In this document: positions 16,429 to 24,607 of the stretch, piece by piece
Layout of the letters: each line of letters begins with the position of its first letter
Position numbering within the stretch: position 1 is the stretch's first letter
NCBI GenBank assembly: GCA_020636315.1
Contig: JACJYA010000001.1
Coordinates: 434,001 to 498,000 of the forward strand
DNA: 64,000 nt
From: Lewinellaceae bacterium
Lineage (GTDB): Bacteria > Bacteroidota > Bacteroidia > Chitinophagales > Saprospiraceae
Direction of reading: 5' to 3'
The notes under the pieces: generated by a model
What the model was told of the DNA's origin: nothing
Databases searched by the model: none
The model's input: only the letters and a program-made list of their open reading frames with translations
Made by a program: the position numbers and the translations under genes

Positions 16429-17649
16429 TTACTTCAAATAATAAAAATGGGGAGGATGTTCCCTCGGCCGTTTTAATTCGTGCTCATAGATTAGCCGCCC
16501 CAGCTTGGCCAGCACCGGAAAACCGATCTCATCGTATTCATACACGCCATCATTATAGGTTTGGTTCTTATTGACGTGGATGTTGGCGGCCAGCATGAAT
16601 TCCACCTTGTTCTTGAAATCTACGACGTAGGCAACATCAGTGAGGAAGCCGTAGGCGTCGCCCACCTTGTTGAAAATACGGATGTGATCGGGAATGGCGC
16701 CCTTGCTGTCGCCAAAAAGGAAAAATTTGACGTAGCTGTCCCATTCCTGGTACTGCGGATAATCGCTCTCCCGGGGCAACATTGACATGTACTTCCAGAG
16801 GAAGCGGAAATCCTCCGGTGCAAGGTTGAATTGCGCAGCAGCAGGCACGGCATTGGGGAACATTACCGCCAGGAGAATGTCGTGCAGATCCTGCAGGGAG
16901 ACGAAATTTTTATTGCGGAAATCAAATGGTTCAGGAATGGACTTTCCCTCATCATTCATGTATGCCACGCCCCGAACCTGTTCTTTGAGCCATAATGACG
17001 GATAGAAAGCGCTATAAACCTCTCCCTGATGGTAGAGCAGTGAGTCTCCGTCATAAAAGCTAACGGGATTGGTATAGCGGTTATCTTCCACACCAAATTC
17101 ACTGGCAGACAGCCGGTGGATGATGCGCAGGTTGTCGTACCCCTTTTCATGCAATTTGCGGTTGAGGTATTCCTGCCCCAGAAATTCATAGAGCCGGTTG
17201 TAGGCGTCGTTATCACTGACGAGGAAGATCTTTTTGATGTAATGGGCAATGGAAGGCAGCCCGTTCTCCGCGCTGGTATCCCGGCTTACTGCCGTTTGCG
17301 GCGGGCGGGCCGCCTCCGTCTGCATGTTGCTGTACTTATCCAGCCCCAGGATGTTGAGTTCGTTCAGTTTTTCCAGCGCCAGGAAGGCAACAGGCATCTT
17401 AACGGTGCTGGCGGGGTAGAAATAAAGGTTGGAATCTACATTGTGGTAGTAAGAAGTAAACATGGGCAGGTTACCAGCATCTCGGTCAATGCGGGTATAG
17501 ATCACCTGAAGCTGAAATTGTTCGGGTTGCCGCAACACTTCCCGCAACAGGCTGTCCGAAGTGCTGCTGAGCAGCTGCTCTAATACATTTTCCTGGGCCT
17601 GCGCGAATATGCTGCCAGCCAGCGCCAGCGCGACAAGAATGTACTTCAT
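16429..17649 (-). CDS. secreted class A beta-lactamase-like serine hydrolase
   Basis: 406 residues with signal peptide MKYILVALALAGSIFAQAQ. The serine beta-lactamase/transpeptidase fold motifs are Ser81-T-V-Lys84 (YPASTVKMPVAFLALEKL), S145-D-N (VSDNDAYNRLYEFLG) and a KVG in place of KTG (IFNKVGDAYGF). The protein is longer than class A lactamases (about 290) and lacks an obvious ExxLN omega-loop, so a periplasmic peptidase or esterase role is more likely than antibiotic resistance. It is third in the leftward operon behind the epimerase at 18751 and the PLP enzyme at 17674 (24-bp gap), which fits peptide handling. It converges with the first epimerase operon. Confidence 0.8.
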   Translation of the reverse strand: MKYILVALALAGSIFAQAQENVLEQLLSSTSDSLLREVLRQPEQFQLQVIYTRIDRDAGNLPMFTSYYHNVDSNLYFYPASTVKMPVAFLALEKLNELNILGLDKYSNMQTEAARPPQTAVSRDTSAENGLPSIAHYIKKIFLVSDNDAYNRLYEFLGQEYLNRKLHEKGYDNLRIIHRLSASEFGVEDNRYTNPVSFYDGDSLLYHQGEVYSAFYPSLWLKEQVRGVAYMNDEGKSIPEPFDFRNKNFVSLQDLHDILLAVMFPNAVPAAAQFNLAPEDFRFLWKYMSMLPRESDYPQYQEWDSYVKFFLFGDSKGAIPDHIRIFNKVGDAYGFLTDVAYVVDFKNKVEFMLAANIHVNKNQTYNDGVYEYDEIGFPVLAKLGRLIYEHELKRPREHPPHFYYLK

Positions 17650-17673
17650 AGCTCGTTTTTTCTGTCCGGTGGT

Positions 17674-18741
17674 TCAGGTATCCTTACTTTCGGCATACGC
17701 CTTTACGGCATCGGCAAGATAATCAATATCCCGTTCTTCGTGCAGGGCATTAAGGACGACCCTGGTCACGGGCTCGTCCTCCGGGGTCGGGTAGGCGAAC
17801 TGGGAGATCAGGCAACCTCTTTCTTCCAGCCAGGGCGCCAGGGCAGCATCTGAAGTGTAATAGGCCGGATAATCCCCGAAGGAATGCAGCAGGCCTGAAG
17901 AACCAAACCCGGCTTCAAACCGGTGTATATTGGAAAGGAGCTTTTGATGGGCAGACTGATACAAAGGCCCGGCTTTCTGCATAGCATATAAAAAAGCAGG
18001 CGGGGCCGGAGAAGCACCCCCGAAAAATGGGCTGTGCCAAATTTGTGTGATCCTTTTACGAGAACCCAGGATCAGGCCGCCCGGAATGCCAAAAGCCTTA
18101 CCAAGGGAACTGATCACCAACAGCTCAACATTATCCGGAGCATTCAGTCCCCGCCAGGCACCGGAGCCACCGGCGCCACAAACGCCAAAACCGTGAGAAT
18201 CATCCACTGCCAGTATTACAGGGCGGTTTTTTGGAAGCCGGTGTAACCACTCAAAAGGGTTTTTCCGTACCAAAAGGGGATCAACTGAATTGGCGAAGAG
18301 GGCCATTGGGCTTTGTTCTTCTGCCGCTTTTTCAAGAATGTAGCCCACCCAATCGTTAAAAGAGCCCTGAAAGTAATCCCCATTACCCCAAAGCGCCGGA
18401 TGGGTACCGGGTGCAAAATAAAAGGACGCCGCTCTCCTAAGATGCTCCACCACCAGGCGCCCCGCCAGTGAACCGGAAGAAGCCGTCAAGGCTGCCGGAG
18501 CTCCGGCCAGTTCGGCCAGCCAGGCTTCGGCTTCTTCAAAAACGGCAAAACGGATATTCCCGAGGCGCGACCCGCCAAAATTAGCGCCATATCGCGCCAA
18601 TCCTTCTTTTAGTAACTCCTGAAAAGCTTCATTTCGCGACATCCCCAGATAGGAGGTGCCACTGAAATACAGGTACTGCCGCCCATCAATGTCAATACTA
18701 CGCCCGGGCAGGGCATCCAGTATGATGTTCTGTCCCTCCAT
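17674..18741 (-). CDS. PLP-dependent alpha-oxoamine synthase-like enzyme (KBL/BioF fold)
   Basis: 355 residues, fold-type I PLP enzyme. The Schiff-base lysine is K215 in SSLGKAFGIPGG, and the cofactor-holding DDSHGFG is at 180-186. TSYLGMSRNEAF and NFGGSRLGNIRF near the N-terminus match the BioF/KBL group, which condenses an amino acid with an acyl-CoA or cleaves 2-amino-3-ketobutyrate. It is somewhat short for BioF (about 385-400) and lies far from biotin genes. Its gene begins 9 bp after the epimerase stop and is followed by a serine hydrolase, so it likely uses an amino acid released from the epimerised dipeptide. That role is inference. Confidence 0.82.
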   Translation of the reverse strand: MEGQNIILDALPGRSIDIDGRQYLYFSGTSYLGMSRNEAFQELLKEGLARYGANFGGSRLGNIRFAVFEEAEAWLAELAGAPAALTASSGSLAGRLVVEHLRRAASFYFAPGTHPALWGNGDYFQGSFNDWVGYILEKAAEEQSPMALFANSVDPLLVRKNPFEWLHRLPKNRPVILAVDDSHGFGVCGAGGSGAWRGLNAPDNVELLVISSLGKAFGIPGGLILGSRKRITQIWHSPFFGGASPAPPAFLYAMQKAGPLYQSAHQKLLSNIHRFEAGFGSSGLLHSFGDYPAYYTSDAALAPWLEERGCLISQFAYPTPEDEPVTRVVLNALHEERDIDYLADAVKAYAESKDT

Positions 18742-18750
18742 CTCGCTGGA

Positions 18751-19764
18751 TTAGGCTTTCAAGCCGGCTCCGGTACCGTTCAATTCGGGAAACCGGGCAT
18801 GCCCGTCCACGATTTCCACTCCCGTTGCCGGGTCATTGCTCAATAACAGGGCTCCGTCCATATCCACATAGTCGAGCAACGGGAGCAGCTGTGCAATAGC
18901 GGAAATGCCAACCGACGATTCCGTCATACACCCCACCATCACTTTGAGGCCGAGCCTTCTGGCGTGCTCTACCATGCGCCGGGCGGGCGTCAGGCCTCCG
19001 CATTTCATCAGTTTGATGTTCACCCCGTGAAAGAAACCATAACAATAGGCAACATCTGCTTCAATGTGGCAACTCTCATCGGCGATTACCGGCAATGCGC
19101 TTTCCTTGTGGACCAGCTTCATTCCTTCCCAGTCATTGGCTTTGAGCGGTTGCTCGATGAATTCTACTCCCAACTCTTTTAGCCTGGGCGCATTGGCGAT
19201 GGTTTGTTCCGCTGTCCAGGCGGTGTTGGCATCCACCCGAAAAGTAGCGTCGGTATGCTCTCGCAGCGCCTCGATGATCTCGATGTCGTGATCTGTGCCC
19301 AGCTTTACCTTGTAGATCGGCCACGGCTGTTCTTTCATCTTTTCGACCATTTTCTCAACACTGGCCAGGCCGATGGTGAAGTTCGACAAAGGCATGTTTT
19401 CCAGCTTCAACCCCCAAAGTTCATACACAGGTTTACCCTGCAACTTGCCGTAAAGGTCGTGAGCGGCCTGGTCGAGTGCGCAGAGCACAAAGGGGTTGTC
19501 CGCCAGGTGCCTGTTCATGGTTTCCCAAAAGGCTTCTGGCGTAACAAAGGGAGTGTTTTCAATGATGGGTTTCAGTTTTTCCAGCGTTTTCACCATACCC
19601 TCCAGGGTGACGCCGTAGTAACGGGTTTCCGTTGCCTCCCCGTAGCCAGAATGACCGTCCTGGGAAAGCTCTACGATGAGGCTGGGCATCACATCCCGGG
19701 ATTCGTGAGAAATTGAAAAAGTATGTTTCAGTTTTAGCTGGTAGGTATGGATTTTTAATTGCAT
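18751..19764 (-). CDS. dipeptide epimerase, enolase superfamily (second copy)
   Basis: 337 residues. KHTFSISHESRD in the 20s specificity loop is typical of Bacteroidota dipeptide epimerases. Catalytic lysines are K152-V-K154 and K251/K254 (IKLMKCGG); Mg2+ ligands are D178 (VDANTAW), E204 (IEQP) and D229 (ADES). The DxD motif of the subgroup is D301-M-D303. It interconverts L,D- and L,L-dipeptides, best known for L-Ala-D-Glu from murein; related Bacteroidota enzymes prefer hydrophobic dipeptides. First gene of the leftward operon with the PLP enzyme and the serine hydrolase, and divergent (66 bp) from the Rpn-like gene. Gene identity is strong; exact substrate is not assigned. Confidence 0.9.
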   Translation of the reverse strand: MQLKIHTYQLKLKHTFSISHESRDVMPSLIVELSQDGHSGYGEATETRYYGVTLEGMVKTLEKLKPIIENTPFVTPEAFWETMNRHLADNPFVLCALDQAAHDLYGKLQGKPVYELWGLKLENMPLSNFTIGLASVEKMVEKMKEQPWPIYKVKLGTDHDIEIIEALREHTDATFRVDANTAWTAEQTIANAPRLKELGVEFIEQPLKANDWEGMKLVHKESALPVIADESCHIEADVAYCYGFFHGVNIKLMKCGGLTPARRMVEHARRLGLKVMVGCMTESSVGISAIAQLLPLLDYVDMDGALLLSNDPATGVEIVDGHARFPELNGTGAGLKA

Positions 19765-19830
19765 TTTTTTGTTTCAAATTTTTTGTTTTTAATCAAAAAA
19801 GTGATATTTTGCCGGAAATGCTCTGCTCTG

Positions 19831-20829
19831 ATGAAAACAAAGGTCACTAAAGATAAACTTTGGAAGGGAATTATTGAGGATTGTTTTGAGGACTTCTTCC
19901 GCTTTTTCTATCCGGAATGGGTAAATACGATAGACTTTGAAAGGAGGGTGGAGTTTCTGGATAAAGAGTTGGAGCAACTTATGCCGGAATCCGTGGATAA
20001 CCCCCGCTACGTTGATAAATTGGCAAAATTGTACACCCAAAAGGGGGAAGAACACTGGATTTTGATCCATATTGAGGTTCAAGGTTATCGGGATAACTAC
20101 TTTGCCGAGCGGATGTTCATTTATTTCTACCGCATATTCGACAAATACCGCCGGCCTATTAATGCCATTGCCGTATTGACAGACGGCAGTCCCGGTTTCC
20201 ATCCCGGATCTTTCGAATATTCCTTTATGAATACTAGCCTGGCTTATTATTTCGATACGTACAAACTGCTGGAAAAAAAGCAAAAAGATTTTTATCTCCA
20301 GCCAGACAATCCGTTTTCCATAGTGCTTGAAACGGCATGGGGAAGCCTTAAGGCAAAAAAGGGAACCCAGCTTCTGGAGTTGAAGAAAAGAATAGCCAGG
20401 CGCTTATTCCAAAGCGGGTTGGCCCGAAAAAAGGTGGAAAGCATATTGAACTTTATACATTTTTACGCTAAATTTAGCAAGCGCGAGAAAGAGAATAAAT
20501 TGGAATTTGAAAAATTTATTGCTGAATTAACCCAAAATAAAGAAGCTATGGCCACCGGAATCACGGAACGAATAATGGAAGCCTTGAAAGAAGAAGCGAT
20601 TGAAGAGGGTATGAAGCAAGGTATGAAGCAAGGTATGAAGCAAGGTATGAAGCAAGGCATGAAGCAAGGCATGAAGCAAGGCATGGAAAAAGGCATAAAA
20701 GAAAGCATAGCACGCCTGCTCCAAAAGGGATTCCTTCCTGAAAAAGTCTCTGATATGCTGGACGTCAGCCCGGAAATGGTAGCTGAAGTTCAGGAACAAC
20801 TTAAAAGATCCTCTGAAAAGGACGAATAA
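19831..20829 (+). CDS. Rpn/PD-(D/E)XK-type nuclease (recombination-promoting nuclease/transposase-like family)
   Basis: 332 residues from ATG 19831; an upstream in-frame start at 19759 would overlap the epimerase start. The N-terminal PD-(D/E)XK nuclease fold is marked by D62 (RYVDKLAKLY) and E82-V-Q84 (WILIHIEVQGY), where the usual lysine is Q, as is normal for the Rpn group. Middle helices follow (LELKKRIARRLFQSG), then a (MKQG)n repeat at 261-288 and a short C-terminal helix with VSDMLDVSPEMVAEVQEQL, as in many Rpn proteins. The gene is visibly AT-richer than its neighbours, suggesting acquisition by transfer. Related proteins are DNA endonucleases that raise RecA-independent recombination; some act in phage defence. 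No transposase or partner gene is nearby. Confidence 0.8.
   Translation: MKTKVTKDKLWKGIIEDCFEDFFRFFYPEWVNTIDFERRVEFLDKELEQLMPESVDNPRYVDKLAKLYTQKGEEHWILIHIEVQGYRDNYFAERMFIYFYRIFDKYRRPINAIAVLTDGSPGFHPGSFEYSFMNTSLAYYFDTYKLLEKKQKDFYLQPDNPFSIVLETAWGSLKAKKGTQLLELKKRIARRLFQSGLARKKVESILNFIHFYAKFSKREKENKLEFEKFIAELTQNKEAMATGITERIMEALKEEAIEEGMKQGMKQGMKQGMKQGMKQGMKQGMEKGIKESIARLLQKGFLPEKVSDMLDVSPEMVAEVQEQLKRSSEKDE
20611..20694 (+). repeat. 12-bp coding tandem repeat (MKQG)n in the Rpn-like gene
   Basis: Six exact copies of ATGAAGCAAGG(T/C) at 20611-20682: copies 1-3 end GGT and copies 4-6 end GGC. Two degenerate copies follow (MEKG, IKES). The 12-bp unit keeps frame, so copy number can change without disrupting the protein. 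Confidence 0.95.
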
Positions 20830-20858
20830 TGCTTTGAAGCTAAATACCCAACAAGCTC

Positions 20859-21881
20859 TTACTTAACTGCCGCTTCCAATAAAGTCAACCTCCGCTCCTC
20901 TACATTCAGCTCCGCCTCTATACCTACCGGTAAGGTACACTGATTATCAATATGTCCAAAAGAAAGCCCGTAGATCGCAGGGATGCCCAGGCCTTCCGTC
21001 CGGTCCCGGATGGTTTCCTCCAGGGATAATGACAGATCCCCTTCTTCGGGCTGGCAGTCTGCATAGGTGCCCATAGCAATGCCGGCCGCCTGCCCGAGGC
21101 CCCAGGCCTGCCGCAGTTGGGTCAGCATCCGGTCGATCCGGTAGGGTTTTTCCCCAACATCCTCAATAAATACCAGCTTGCCCCGAGCATCCGGCAGATA
21201 TTCTGTACCGGCCAGCGCTGCCAGCAGAGAGAGGTTTCCTCCTGCCAGGGTTCCTTTCGCCCTGCCGCTATGAATGGCATAAGGGTGGAAGGCGTCCTCC
21301 TCTTTTTCCATATTGGCGGCAGACAAGGGGATGTTGTAAGGCGCTTTCCCTTCCATGACTACCGCCCGGAACTGGGTTTCGGTATATTCCGTCAGCTCGG
21401 AAGCCGCCACCGGGCCGTGAAAGCCCACCAGGCCTGTCTTGTGATAGATCGCATTGAGCAAAGCTGTAATATCGCTGTAGCCGATCAGTGCTTTAGGATT
21501 TTTTTGGATGAGTGCGTAATCAATAAAAGGCAGTAGGCGCGAGCATCCGTACCCGCCCCGGGCACACCAGATGCCGGCTACGCTATCGTCGGAGAACATC
21601 AGGTGGAGGTCGTCCAGGCGTTGCTGGTCGGTTCCCGCGTTGAACCCTCGTTTGGCGCGAATGTTTTTCCCCATCTTTACTTTAAACCCGAGTTTTAAGA
21701 CATTATTCACTGCCTTTTCCAGGCTCTCATCCGAAATGTAGCTGCCGGGAGTAATCATCCCGATAGTGTCCCCGGGTTGCAGGCGATGCGGCAACAGGCG
21801 CTTTTTGCGGAAGAGCGGGCGGGCAGCGGCCAACAGAGGGTAAGAAAATGCTAAGTTTTTGGCAAAAGCTCTGCGGTTCAT
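20859..21881 (-). CDS. ldcA: LD-carboxypeptidase (peptidase S66, LdcA/YkfA type)
   Basis: 340 residues. The S66 catalytic triad is visible as Ser136 (GYSDITALL), Glu240 (FIEDVGEKPYRIDR) and His310 (LSFGHIDNQ). The enzyme removes D-Ala from murein tetrapeptides (L,D-carboxypeptidase) and is usually cytoplasmic. Here the start MNRRAFAKNLAFSYPLLAAARP looks like a Tat-type signal (RRAFAK, then a hydrophobic stretch), as in many Bacteroidota S66 proteins, so a periplasmic location is possible. In Bacillus, ykfA, ykfB and ykfC encode an S66 protein, a dipeptide epimerase and an NlpC/P60 peptidase; all three types occur in this window, although dispersed. It lies 41 bp after the HTTM gene on the same strand. 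Confidence 0.92.
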   Translation of the reverse strand: MNRRAFAKNLAFSYPLLAAARPLFRKKRLLPHRLQPGDTIGMITPGSYISDESLEKAVNNVLKLGFKVKMGKNIRAKRGFNAGTDQQRLDDLHLMFSDDSVAGIWCARGGYGCSRLLPFIDYALIQKNPKALIGYSDITALLNAIYHKTGLVGFHGPVAASELTEYTETQFRAVVMEGKAPYNIPLSAANMEKEEDAFHPYAIHSGRAKGTLAGGNLSLLAALAGTEYLPDARGKLVFIEDVGEKPYRIDRMLTQLRQAWGLGQAAGIAMGTYADCQPEEGDLSLSLEETIRDRTEGLGIPAIYGLSFGHIDNQCTLPVGIEAELNVEERRLTLLEAAVK

Positions 21882-21922
21882 GGATCTTTATTTTTTGGGA
21901 AAAATAAGAAAACCTCTGCAGA

Positions 21923-23299
21923 TTACTTGTTCTCGGGCAATATCCAATCGGAATGCCGGAAAAAATGCCAGTCTGCAGCCGCCAGGTCGGCCTCCGGGTC
22001 AATGTAAGTACTGAACTCACGAAAATTGAGCCGCACCCTTATATCGGCAAAGACCGCGACGCGCTTGCCCTTTTCCCGGTAAACATCTCTCAGGTGATGA
22101 GCAAACTGCAGGATCATATCCGGGCGAGTATAAAGCTTGCGGAGTTGATCTTCATTCAGCCAGTCCAATGGGTCCTCCTCCATTTCCTTTCCGGTGTCTT
22201 TGTCCCGGACGATGAAGGCGCCATACCCCTGCTTCGAGCGCAACATCATGCGCCAGGAATAACGGTGGCCCTCCTCCGTCCAGGCGACATCACCAGGAAA
22301 AAGGTGGTGCCGCAGAGGGATTAGCAGGTGAACGGCCACAACCGCCATCACAACGGGAACAATAACCCGCTTCCATCTGCCACCCCACTGCCACAATGGC
22401 ACTTCGCTAAGCTGCCCGGCAGCAGTATGTTTTGCCCACCACCTATTCACCCGTTCCAGAAAAGGAAGCCTCCCCTTCAACTTTTTGTAAACCCTAACCG
22501 GAAAATCAGGTGGGAAATAAAGGGCAGTCAGAGCAACTGACAAAAACGGGAAAATGCCGATGTTGAAAATGAGATGGTTCGCAAAATGAAAAAACAGGAC
22601 ACCCGCGAAGGCCCAGGGGCGGGTTTTGTGAAAGAACAGAAAGAACACTACTGTCAGGTCCAGCAGCAATCCGCCATAAGCCATAAAACAGGCTACCCCT
22701 TCCCACTCCAGGAGCGGGCCGATAATCGGTACATCAACTTTTTGCTCCAGCCATTGCTTTAGAGGTGTCGCATTCAACCAATCGGCATTGAGCTTGGCGA
22801 TGCCTCCATAGAAGTAAACGACACCCATAAGAAATTGAAGCAGGAACAGGCACCAATAGGGTATGGTATCTGACCTCAAAGCCGGCCTTCGAAGCACATC
22901 TGCCGAAAACTGACGGTGGGCCGGCAGAAAGGCCATCACAAAGCCAACCCAGCAGAAGAGGTACCCGTGATTGAGATAGTGCGCTTTTTCCAGTAAAAAT
23001 ACATAGGTGAACCCCAATGCGAAAAGAAGGCTGCTGATGCGGTACCACTTGCCCAGCATGATCAGAAGGGCCAGCCCACAGAGTGTCAGAAAAAAGAAGG
23101 ACATGAAGGGTTCCGGGAAAGGGCGCACCCATTCGAAGCCATAATACCGGAAGCGAAACTGGTCCGGGCCAAAGGCATTAACCGTCCAATGATAATAAAT
23201 ACAGATATTCAGCACATCGGCAAAACCCAGAATGCCAAATACAATACGAAAGAAAACGAGAGATGCGATGTTAACGGGCTGGAAGAGGCATTTGACCAT
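21923..23299 (-). CDS. HTTM-domain (vitamin K-dependent gamma-carboxylase-like) membrane protein
   Basis: 458 residues from ATG 23299; the frame extends back to 23467 through the methylase gene and is unlikely to be used. Many hydrophobic helices occupy the N-terminal 300 residues (VFFRIVFGILGFADVL, FFFLTLCGLALLIMLG, YWCLFLLQFLMGVVYFYGGIAKLN), the last matching the HTTM motif that includes YFYGGIAKLNADWL. A soluble C-terminal part (about 340-458) follows, with MLRSKQGYGAFIVRDKDTGK. HTTM proteins are related to eukaryotic gamma-glutamyl carboxylase, but bacterial substrates are mostly unknown. The gene starts 37 bp after the cytosine methylase stop; shared transcription is possible, functional linkage is not evident. 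Confidence 0.85.
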   Translation of the reverse strand: MVKCLFQPVNIASLVFFRIVFGILGFADVLNICIYYHWTVNAFGPDQFRFRYYGFEWVRPFPEPFMSFFFLTLCGLALLIMLGKWYRISSLLFALGFTYVFLLEKAHYLNHGYLFCWVGFVMAFLPAHRQFSADVLRRPALRSDTIPYWCLFLLQFLMGVVYFYGGIAKLNADWLNATPLKQWLEQKVDVPIIGPLLEWEGVACFMAYGGLLLDLTVVFFLFFHKTRPWAFAGVLFFHFANHLIFNIGIFPFLSVALTALYFPPDFPVRVYKKLKGRLPFLERVNRWWAKHTAAGQLSEVPLWQWGGRWKRVIVPVVMAVVAVHLLIPLRHHLFPGDVAWTEEGHRYSWRMMLRSKQGYGAFIVRDKDTGKEMEEDPLDWLNEDQLRKLYTRPDMILQFAHHLRDVYREKGKRVAVFADIRVRLNFREFSTYIDPEADLAAADWHFFRHSDWILPENK

Positions 23300-23336
23300 A
23301 GCCAGGCAAACCCTTTTAGGAATTTGATGCCAGGCT

Positions 23337-24383
23337 CTAAAGCCTAAGCCGCTTGATGCGCTTGCGTTTGCGCTTTTTTCTTTTGGGTTTCTCCGGTGGA
23401 GCAAGGGCCTCCATATCTTCCCTGATTTTGGAAGCAATGGCCTGCGCCAGCCGCACCGGAACGGCATTGCCGATCATTTTGTAGGCTGCCGCCAGGTTTT
23501 TGTAGTAAAAGATGAATTCATCCGGGAAAGCCTGTATGCGGGCACATTCCCGAACGCTGAGGCGGCGATAGAGATCTTCCTTGCCGGGCACGAACCGCTT
23601 GCGGTCCTTATCCACTGTCTCCATCTTCGGCGCCTGAGGGTGGAGGGGGGCGTGGCGGCCGCCGGCCTGAATGGTGTAGGAGAGCTCATCCCAACCCCGG
23701 ACGCGGTTTCTCGACATATACATGCTGGAAAAATCCCCGATAAAATATTCGTGGTTTGGCACCGGGCACTCTCCGTTGGTATAATTGCCCTTTTTCGCCG
23801 GGATAGCGCTATCGGCGAGATCTCCAATGGCGGAGCGCAGCGTGAGTTTCATGTCAACAGGAGGAGGAAACTCGAACTTGGTCTCCAGGTCGCGCCGGTA
23901 ACCGACAAAAAATACCCGCTTGCGGTCCTGCGGGACGAGGTAGTCGGAAGCATTGAGCAACTGAAAAGAAAGTTTATAGCCTGCCTTCTTGAACAGTTTT
24001 TTTATGCTCTTCAAAGCGTCCTCATTGCGCGGCAGCAGCATGCCGGCCACGTTCTCCGCCAGGAAAAATTTGGGCTGCTTGGCTTCCAGTATCCGGATGA
24101 AGTCGAAGAACAATTGCCCTCTTTTATCATCTATGCCACGCAACTTACCAGCGGCGCTCCAGCTCTGGCAGGGCGGCCCGCCGATCATACCGTCCACATC
24201 GGGAATGTCATCCGGGGAAATATCTGTGATGCTGCGCCGGTCCAGTATCGTATCCGGGTGGTTCTTTTCATAAGTTTCCCACACATCACTGTCGAACTCA
24301 TTAGCCCAAACGACATCGAAACCGGCCCGGGAAAACCCCAGGTCGAGCCCTCCTGCTCCCGCAAAAAAAGAGGCCACCTTCAT
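23337..24383 (-). CDS. DNA (cytosine-5) methyltransferase, M.HaeIII-like
   Basis: 348 residues with the m5C motifs in order: I FAGAGGLDLGF, IV GGPPCQSWS (catalytic Cys72), VI FLAENVAGML, VIII QDRKRVFFVGYR, and IX/X RRLSVRECARIQAFPDEF...YKMIGNAVPVRLAQ. The target-recognition region PNHEYFIGDFSSMYMSRNRVRGW...SYTIQAGGRHAPLHPQAPKM looks, from memory, very like M.HaeIII (GGCC), so GGCC specificity is a good guess. No restriction endonuclease is adjacent, and GGCC is frequent throughout the window, so it appears solitary. The last residues (about 330-348) are almost pure Lys/Arg (KRKKRKRKRIKRLRL), an unusual basic tail that may bind DNA. Confidence 0.92.
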   Translation of the reverse strand: MKVASFFAGAGGLDLGFSRAGFDVVWANEFDSDVWETYEKNHPDTILDRRSITDISPDDIPDVDGMIGGPPCQSWSAAGKLRGIDDKRGQLFFDFIRILEAKQPKFFLAENVAGMLLPRNEDALKSIKKLFKKAGYKLSFQLLNASDYLVPQDRKRVFFVGYRRDLETKFEFPPPVDMKLTLRSAIGDLADSAIPAKKGNYTNGECPVPNHEYFIGDFSSMYMSRNRVRGWDELSYTIQAGGRHAPLHPQAPKMETVDKDRKRFVPGKEDLYRRLSVRECARIQAFPDEFIFYYKNLAAAYKMIGNAVPVRLAQAIASKIREDMEALAPPEKPKRKKRKRKRIKRLRL

Positions 24384-24577
24384 AAGCTGATCTTTAACAA
24401 AACAGACGTGTTCATATTACTTTGAAGGCCGGCCCTTTGGTTTTCCTGCACCAACCATAGCCTTCAAAAAAGCGCTAAACTATACTTTATACGGTATATT
24501 TGAAATATAAGTAACCGTAATATGCACAAAAATAATGGAAATGGCCAAGTGTAGGCGGAAATTTTTCGTGGCGCTAT

Positions 24578-24599
24578 TGTCCGAACGGACACTCCGGAG
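24578..24599. promoter_or_regulatory. adjacent perfect palindromes upstream of the methylase
   Basis: TGTCCGAACGGACA (24578-24591) is a 6-bp perfect inverted repeat with a 2-bp centre, directly followed by CTCCGGAG (24592-24599), an 8-bp palindrome. They lie 8 bp beyond the stop of the leftward gene at 24608 and about 195 bp before the methylase start. They could form a terminator stem without a T-run, or be an operator or insertion target. A second AT-rich inverted repeat (ATATTTGAAATAT with outer ACGGT/ACCGT) is at about 24489-24516. Confidence 0.35.
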
Positions 24600-24607
24600 C
24601 TTCCCTA

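Noticed and set aside
16429..17649. Antibiotic-resistance class A beta-lactamase
   Set aside because: SxxK and SDN are present, but KTG is replaced by KVG, no ExxLN omega-loop is seen and the chain is much longer, so a resistance role is not supported.
20611..20694. CRISPR-like regular repeats
   Set aside because: 12-bp units without spacers, inside a coding frame. No CRISPR array or cas gene was seen anywhere.
23337..24383. Complete restriction-modification system
   Set aside because: No restriction endonuclease gene is adjacent on either side; the neighbours are an HTTM protein and a small membrane protein.
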